A DNA stretch of 6,564 bases from Balneolaceae bacterium (GTDB taxonomy: Bacteria > Bacteroidota > Rhodothermia > Balneolales > Balneolaceae), in contig SLGL01000120.1 in NCBI GenBank assembly GCA_007123785.1, positions 1 through 6,564 on the forward strand, written 5' to 3'. Position numbers and translations under genes: made by a program. Numbering within the stretch: position 1 is the stretch's first letter; each line of letters opens with the position of its first letter. The notes below the pieces were generated by a model, which saw nothing but the letters and a program-made list of their open reading frames with translations, had not been told where the DNA came from and did not search any database. Positions 3,655 through 6,564 of the stretch are shown piece by piece.

Positions 3655-6564
3655 ATGGAAAACTATACTACAAATAACCAGAAAGGACGATGTCTGCCTT
3701 TTTTAAAAATGGGAGTCTTCTTGATTCTCTTTATCGGATTGGCAGGGCAACAATCAATCGCACAGACTGCAATAAACGGTGCGGTGTCAGATCGATACCA
3801 ACAGGCCGAAGCAGAAGTAAATCTGGACGAACTGATAGTTTCTGTTAACTTTGAAAACTATCCATTGGACGAAGCCATTCTCATGCTTGGAGAAAAAAGC
3901 GGTGTAATGTTCAACTACAATGCAAATTTATTGCCCGATGATATCGCAGTTACATATCAGGCAAATAATGTTACACTTGCGGAGGCTCTTTATTCTATTC
4001 TACCAGAAAATATCAACCATATTGCGGTTCGGAATTTTGTGATTTTGCAAAAAGATGATGAACCTGAAGTTGATATCGAAGAACTTTATCAGGAAACGGT
4101 AACAGGGAGAGTTACAGATGCTGTTACAGGTGAACCTCTGACCGGTGTCAATATCGTCATACAGGGTACAACTACCGGTACCACAACAGATTTGGATGGT
4201 ACTTACAGTATAAATATTGAAGAAGCCGGAACAGATCTCATCTTCTCCTATATAGGCTATCATAGCCAATCTGTAACCGTTCAGTCTCACCATATCAGTG
4301 ACGGACTTGATGTTTCTTTAGAGGAAGATGTGGCCATGATGGATGAAATGGTTGTAGTTGGTTTTGGTACGCAACGAAGAGGTGATGTAACAGGTGCAGT
4401 GAGTTCAGTCTCGGCTCAGGACCTGGAAACAAGGCAAACACCTAATACAGCACTCGCACTTCAGGGAGCCAGTCCGGGATTAAGCATTCAGGATCAGGGT
4501 GGACATCCGGGAGAGGAAGATGTAGTTGTTCGTATTCGCGGAACAGGGACATTGAATAATCCGAATCCACTTGTTTTGGTTGATGGTGTAGAACAGTCCC
4601 TTTCCACTGTGGAGGCTTCAAATATCGAATCAATAACCGTTATGAAAGATGCGGCATCTGCAGCGATTTATGGCTCAAGGGCTGCAAACGGAGTGATTCT
4701 GGTTACCACAAAGCGTGGTGCAGATACAGGCCTGATCGTTAATTACGGAGGTTATATAGGGGTTCACAATGAACGTCATTTCCCTGAAGCCGCAAACAAA
4801 GAAGACTGGATGCGGCTTAGGAATGAGGCAGATGTAAATGCAGGAGCTACACCCGTATTTACAGAAGAGTATATCTCGAATGTACTTGCCGGCACCAATC
4901 CATTGGAGTATCCATTTGCTGATTTTGAAGGAGCTGTATTCAGAGAGAATGCTTTAGAGCATAGCCATTCACTTTCCCTCTCAACAGGTAGTGACACTGG
5001 CAGGCTTTATGCAGCTATCAATCATCATGATACGGAAGGTATTATGAGAAATTTCAGTAATCACCAAACTTCGTTACGTGTAAATAGTGACCTGTTTGTT
5101 ACTGATGATCTGACGTTTCAGGCAAATCTCCTGTACAGAAACCGACAGGCAAATGGGCCGGGCTTCAGAGCCCAGCGTATTACACAGGCCTTGCTTCATA
5201 TGAACCGGGATATGATCATGCAGTACCCGGACGGCAGAACAGGGACGGGTGACATTATCGGCGGTACATGGAGTGCCTATGTAATGTCTCATACCGGTGA
5301 AACCCAAAGAATTAACAATGATATTGTTGGCTCTGCTGGTCTTACTTATCAAATTAATGATGCCTTAGCGATTGAAGGTGATTTTACCATTAATCAAAGG
5401 ATTGCTGATGAATCTATTTTCCGGGAGGATAGAAGTAATATGATTCATCCGCTGACCGGCTCAACTGTTGCCGCGAGTGGCTGGTTTGCGACAAATACTT
5501 TAAATGAAGGCAGGTATAACAGAAGAGAACTGAGCCAAAGAGCATTCCTGAACTTTGAACAAAGTTTAAATGTACACCGGTTCAGTGGTGTTGCTGGTTA
5601 TGAGGAGGTCTATACCAGAGCAAGACAAGTGTCTGCTGCACGGGCCAACTTTTTTAATGACGAGTTAAGGTCTTTAAATGCCGGTGACTCAGGCAATCAG
5701 CAAACATGCAGTCAGTTTCATGATCCCGGCAGCTTCACAGGAACATGTTTTAATGACGCATGGAGAGTACGGTCATTTTTCAGCCGTCTGAATTATACGT
5801 ATGATGACCGGTACTCATTCCAGGCTAATGCACGATATGATGGTTCTTCCAGATTTGCGGAAGGAAACCGATGGGGCTTCTTCCCTTCATTTTCAGCTTC
5901 CTGGAGAATTACAAGTGAACAGTTTATGCAGGATGTTGACTTGCTGAGCAACCTGAGGCTTCGTGCTTCCTGGGGCCAGTTGGGGAATGAGCGGATGAGT
6001 ACAAATGAGAGAACCGGACTGCACTCTTATTTAAATAGCTTTAACCTGGGCCTTTCCTATCAGTTTGGTGATAATGTTGCATCGGCTGCGGCTGTTACGG
6101 CGGCTGGTAACCCGGATATTTCATGGGAAACAACCACCATGAGAAATATTGGCCTTGATGTCGGTTTTTTGGATGACAGGGTAGAAGTAATCGCAGAATA
6201 TTTCTGGAATTATACAAGTGATATTTTGCTGCAACTTCCTGTACCTCTCATTGTTGGTGTTAGCGCTCCGTTTCAAAATGCTGCAGAAGTATCGAATGAA
6301 GGCTGGGAAGTAGAGGTGATTTATCGAAGCATGCCAACTACAGATTCAGGATTTCAGTGGTCTCTTGGAGTAAATGTTTCAGATGTGGTAAACACGATTG
6401 AAGATTTGCGCGGACAGGGCCCATTCTATCCGGATGGATTTTCTGTCTGGACGGAAGGTGAATCCCTGAGTGCATTAAGAGGTTACAGGTCTCCGGGTTT
6501 ATACCGAACACAAGAAGATCTTGATGCTTATCCCACCAAATTCAGCCCGGATGTGGGAATCGGA
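3655..6564 (+). CDS. SusC/RagA-family TonB-dependent outer-membrane receptor with STN domain (3' partial)
   Basis: The frame stays open for 970 codons to the window edge. Domains in order: a signal peptide (hydrophobic core about residues 19-31, likely cut after SIA at 34-36); an STN domain (about 60-133, VNFENYPLDEAILMLGEKSG to NFVILQKDD); a carboxypeptidase-like regulatory domain (about 148-210, TVTGRVTDAVTGEPLTGVNI); the SusC signature VVVGFGTQRRGDVTGAVSSV (233-252); and a plug (about 247-355) with VVRIRGTGTLNNPNPLVLVDG, ESITVMKDAASAAIYGSRAA and NGVILVTTKRG. The barrel follows, with SFFSRLNYTYDDRYSF, RYDGSSRF, LRASWGQLGNERMS, GNPDISWETTTMRNIGLD and GYRSPGLYRTQEDLDAYP. Family members run about 1000-1150 residues, so only the last part, including the terminal strands, is missing. 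These receptors import glycans, peptides or other ligands with a SusD lipoprotein and TonB energy; an STN domain points to signalling through the FecR/sigma pair upstream. Start: ATG 3655 gives a sensible signal peptide; in-frame ATGs at 3619 and 3592 would lengthen the N-terminus. The substrate is unknown. Confidence 0.95.
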   Translation, partial: MENYTTNNQKGRCLPFLKMGVFLILFIGLAGQQSIAQTAINGAVSDRYQQAEAEVNLDELIVSVNFENYPLDEAILMLGEKSGVMFNYNANLLPDDIAVTYQANNVTLAEALYSILPENINHIAVRNFVILQKDDEPEVDIEELYQETVTGRVTDAVTGEPLTGVNIVIQGTTTGTTTDLDGTYSINIEEAGTDLIFSYIGYHSQSVTVQSHHISDGLDVSLEEDVAMMDEMVVVGFGTQRRGDVTGAVSSVSAQDLETRQTPNTALALQGASPGLSIQDQGGHPGEEDVVVRIRGTGTLNNPNPLVLVDGVEQSLSTVEASNIESITVMKDAASAAIYGSRAANGVILVTTKRGADTGLIVNYGGYIGVHNERHFPEAANKEDWMRLRNEADVNAGATPVFTEEYISNVLAGTNPLEYPFADFEGAVFRENALEHSHSLSLSTGSDTGRLYAAINHHDTEGIMRNFSNHQTSLRVNSDLFVTDDLTFQANLLYRNRQANGPGFRAQRITQALLHMNRDMIMQYPDGRTGTGDIIGGTWSAYVMSHTGETQRINNDIVGSAGLTYQINDALAIEGDFTINQRIADESIFREDRSNMIHPLTGSTVAASGWFATNTLNEGRYNRRELSQRAFLNFEQSLNVHRFSGVAGYEEVYTRARQVSAARANFFNDELRSLNAGDSGNQQTCSQFHDPGSFTGTCFNDAWRVRSFFSRLNYTYDDRYSFQANARYDGSSRFAEGNRWGFFPSFSASWRITSEQFMQDVDLLSNLRLRASWGQLGNERMSTNERTGLHSYLNSFNLGLSYQFGDNVASAAAVTAAGNPDISWETTTMRNIGLDVGFLDDRVEVIAEYFWNYTSDILLQLPVPLIVGVSAPFQNAAEVSNEGWEVEVIYRSMPTTDSGFQWSLGVNVSDVVNTIEDLRGQGPFYPDGFSVWTEGESLSALRGYRSPGLYRTQEDLDAYPTKFSPDVGIG

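Noticed and set aside
4000..5352. Several reverse-strand open frames of 63-97 codons inside the receptor gene
   Set aside because: The forward frame is an unambiguous SusC-family protein throughout; the reverse frames are shadows with no recognisable domains.

Overview
The window looks like a chromosomal piece from a member of the Bacteroidota/Balneolota group. Every recognisable gene belongs to families typical of that group: a Wzi-type outer-membrane protein, a Bacteroidetes-type ECF sigma factor, a FecR/DUF4974 anti-sigma factor and a SusC/RagA-type TonB-dependent receptor. Intergenic DNA is AT-rich and starts lack clear Shine-Dalgarno sequences, which also fits. A marine or halophilic Balneolaceae-like host is a guess from the style of the proteins, not something proven here.

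Layout. Positions 1-645 (+) hold the C-terminal part of a Wzi-like capsule-assembly outer-membrane protein that enters from the left. A 445-bp AT-rich gap (646-1090) follows; it has no gene and only weak regulatory candidates. An ECF sigma factor lies at 1091-1684 (+). Positions 1685-2534 hold a reverse-strand GxxExxY-family gene (1916-2287) embedded in non-coding DNA with four degenerate copies of a GTGGTTCTCTGTG-type repeat, one of them inverted. The FecR-type anti-sigma factor is at 2535-3539 (+). After a 115-bp gap, a SusC/RagA receptor with signal peptide, STN, carboxypeptidase-like, plug and barrel regions runs from 3655 off the right edge with 970 codons open.

How the genes work together. 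Sigma factor, inner-membrane anti-sigma factor and STN-bearing outer-membrane receptor form the standard three-part trans-envelope signalling and uptake system. Ligand loading at the receptor is passed through its periplasmic STN domain to the FecR-like protein, which frees or activates the sigma factor to raise receptor and cognate lipoprotein (SusD) expression. The SusD partner would be expected just beyond the right edge; the substrate cannot be read from this window.

The most unusual point is that the normally adjacent sigma and anti-sigma genes are separated by 850 bp carrying the reverse-strand GxxExxY gene and its repeat family. This looks like an inserted module. I see no clear evidence of a wholly new system beyond that arrangement.
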